Assembly (NCBI RefSeq): GCF_963931955.1
Contig: NZ_OZ008337.1
Location: forward strand, 62,001-126,000
Source: Wolbachia endosymbiont (group A) of Longitarsus flavicornis
GTDB taxonomy: Bacteria; Pseudomonadota; Alphaproteobacteria; Rickettsiales; Anaplasmataceae
Direction: 5' to 3'
DNA: 64,000 nt
Positions within the stretch are counted from its first letter, which is position 1; each line of letters opens with the position of its first letter. The translations under genes were made by a program, and so were the position numbers. Shown piece after piece: positions 62,656 to 64,000 of the stretch. Below the pieces are notes generated by a model, which was not told the origin of the DNA, made no database searches, and was given only the letters and a program-made list of their open reading frames with translations.

Positions 62656-63069
62656 ATGACAGACTTTATAGATTTTTTCAATAATAATTCAGAATTTGTT
62701 AATGATAACTCTTATTATGAAGTACACAAATATAATAAAGATGGTCAGCATATTAAAGATGATTTTTACTTATACTCGCTGGTGCTTCATCCGTGTGGAA
62801 ATGAAGATGAAAATTTAGCATTTTTTCATGAAGATCATGAGAGAACATCTCTTATATGGCTAGACAAAGAGTATTTGCAAATATCAGAGGGTAGCTGGGG
62901 AAGCGGAAGCTATTATAGTGATCTTCTGAATTCTGACTATGTGGTAAATGACGTAACTTTGGATAAAAACATAGTAGAATTTAATGTAACTCCAGCTGTA
63001 GAGAGCTACTCACAAGGGGTAAATAAAATTGTAATCTCGAAAATCGGCTTGAAGAAAGGTAATTTATAA
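62656..63069 (+). CDS. Unknown small acidic protein
   Basis: 137 residues from the ATG at 62656 (MTDFIDFFNNNSEF); the earlier in-frame start lies inside the IS200 end. AAAGGGG lies 8 bases before. Contains LVLHPCGNEDENLAFFHEDHERTSLIWL and ISEGSWGSGSYYSDLL. No signal, membrane segment or known motif. Not recognised. Confidence 0.55.
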   Translation: MTDFIDFFNNNSEFVNDNSYYEVHKYNKDGQHIKDDFYLYSLVLHPCGNEDENLAFFHEDHERTSLIWLDKEYLQISEGSWGSGSYYSDLLNSDYVVNDVTLDKNIVEFNVTPAVESYSQGVNKIVISKIGLKKGNL

Positions 63070-63207
63070 CCCTTGATCTTGCCTAAAATAATGGGCTGTT
63101 GAAAAAGTATGAATGGTGAAAATGAGACAAGTATAGTATACTTTTAAGTAGCAACAAATAAAGATATAAAAAGATAATTTTAATTATCCTTTTAGGGAAC
63201 ATTCAAC

Positions 63208-63427
63208 AAACCATACGCATCAAGTTAAGAAAAAGTGGCATAAGGAAGAAAAGAAATGAAAAAAACTATTTTATATGTTAAGTAATAAAGTTAGTAATTT
63301 ATAAATTCTTTAAAAAATTTACCTTATTTTAGATCAAAACTTCTTAAAAAATAAATATAACAAATAAGGCACCTACCTTCAATGGTTGCTATATTGGGCT
63401 TATTTTCTTAACTTGACGCGTATGGTT
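63208..63427. mobile_element. MITE-like element
   Basis: About 220 bp bounded by AAACCATACGCATCAAGTT at the left (63208) and its reverse complement with one mismatch at the right (63407-63427). The inside is AT-rich without a gene. The same end sequence occurs once more at 63433, at the edge of the IS4-type fragment, so this is probably a non-autonomous derivative of that IS. Confidence 0.6.
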
Positions 63428-63453
63428 AAATAAACCATACGCGTCAAGTTAAG
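63407..63453. repeat. Perfect 21-bp palindrome with 5-base loop
   Basis: Arms 63407-63427 and 63433-63453 are exact reverse complements around AAATA. It is best read as two IS ends head to head rather than as a terminator, because each arm is an IS terminal sequence. Confidence 0.8.
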
Positions 63454-64000
63454 AAGCAAGGGTAAGAAAATTCAATGAACTTAAGGTGGATACTCTAGTT
63501 TTTCTATATCTGTCTTTCACAGAAAATTGTGACCAGTCTGTGGTAAGTTTTTTCAGGAAAATTCTCAAATTATTAATTTTACTGCTTAACGCTAAAAACA
63601 ACTCCCTAATCCTTCTTTTTAATTCAATGAATGCCTTTGTTAAACTCAGCTCTGTATTCTCTTTCAGTTTTATACAACCAACTATTCCATGAAATATAAG
63701 AATTGCGCACAATTTAGCGTATAGTTCACATAATACTCTGTATGGTTTTCCTTTAAGTTCGTCAAGCCTGATGTGACTCTTATACAATTTAAATAATAAT
63801 TCAATCTGCCATCTTACCCTGTAAATTGTTAATACTTGTTCAGCGCTGATTTTACTCTCTGGAACGTTAGTTATGAATATCGACCAATCCAGCAAATTTT
63901 TGATTCTTTTGAGAAGATGTATATCCATGTGATTTTGCTAACTTACTAGCCCTTCTTCTTCTAATTATAGACTGTTCTTCAGTTAATTTTTGACATATAA
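63449..64000 (-). pseudogene. IS4-family transposase, C-terminal part, frameshifted, cut by window end
   Basis: The frame 63928-63449 contains YRVRWQIELLFKLYKSHIRLDEL, the C-terminal Glu-bearing motif of IS4 transposases, then a helical end. Upstream of about 63900 the coding moves to another frame (KLTEEQSIIRRRRASKLAKSHG), so there is a frameshift. The 5' part lies beyond the window. Confidence 0.75.

Noticed and set aside
63407..63453. Bidirectional terminator
   Set aside because: The perfect palindrome has no T-run, and each arm is an IS end found also at 63208.
1..64000. tRNA, rRNA, integrase, terminase, portal or capsid genes
   Set aside because: None was seen in any frame; the visible phage genes are limited to replication-type and tail/baseplate-type.

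Overview
The window looks like a piece of a Wolbachia chromosome carrying phage WO DNA. The evidence is the AT-rich composition, many ankyrin-repeat genes, a P2-like tail operon of WO type, paired Cro/CI-type regulators, mutL and radC, Rpn-family (PD-(D/E)XK) putative transposases, and two operons that look like the cytoplasmic-incompatibility factor genes cifA and cifB. The identification rests on protein motifs read by eye; no database search was possible.

Layout. 0.1-1.1 kb: an ankyrin gene on the minus strand. 1.9-26.1 kb: a eukaryotic-association-type region. It starts with a cifA-like gene and a giant cifB-like gene (about 4,036 codons once a one-base T-run shift is repaired) holding two PD-(D/E)XK nuclease domains, an Ulp1-like protease, a Tcd-like pore region, RTX-like segments, ankyrins, a latrotoxin-C-terminal-like region and trefoil-like repeats. 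An IS110 fragment plus an IS5-family element cuts off its end. A second, headless giant paralogue (about 3,197 codons if a one-base deletion is repaired) follows; it keeps one nuclease domain, has no Ulp1-like domain, and keeps the toxin, ankyrin and C-terminal parts. 26.4-31.6 kb: an Rpn gene, a broken rnhA, a double-HTH regulator, a second IS5 copy, and a headless RepA-like ATPase with two small replication-type genes. 31.6-33.9 kb: an unexplained two-gene minus-strand unit. 34.0-46.9 kb: phage structural genes (baseplate/fibre-like proteins, sheath FI, tube FII broken by a third IS5 copy, E/E', tape measure, U, X, D). 46.9-55.4 kb: a truncated ankyrin gene, a complete IS110 element, several double-HTH regulators, an unknown protein, a decayed radC and mutL. 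55.6-60.4 kb: a second Rpn gene, then an intact cifA-cifB pair of nuclease-only type (CinA-CinB-like). 60.4-64 kb: an inverted copy of a 250-bp repeat also found upstream of the first cifA, a chimeric ankyrin gene, an IS200-type element, one unknown small gene, a MITE-like element and an IS4-type fragment.

How the parts relate. No head, terminase, portal or integrase gene is visible, and the tube gene is interrupted, so this segment alone should not make virions. The cargo is better preserved: the CinA-CinB-like pair appears complete and both of its nuclease triads are present. The giant genes are large, multi-domain and each broken by a single-base indel in a homopolymer, so they are either recent pseudogenes or depend on slippage. 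Mobile elements form most of the breakpoints: three near-identical 894-bp IS5 copies lie at the cifB paralogue junction, the regulator/repA junction and the tube gene.
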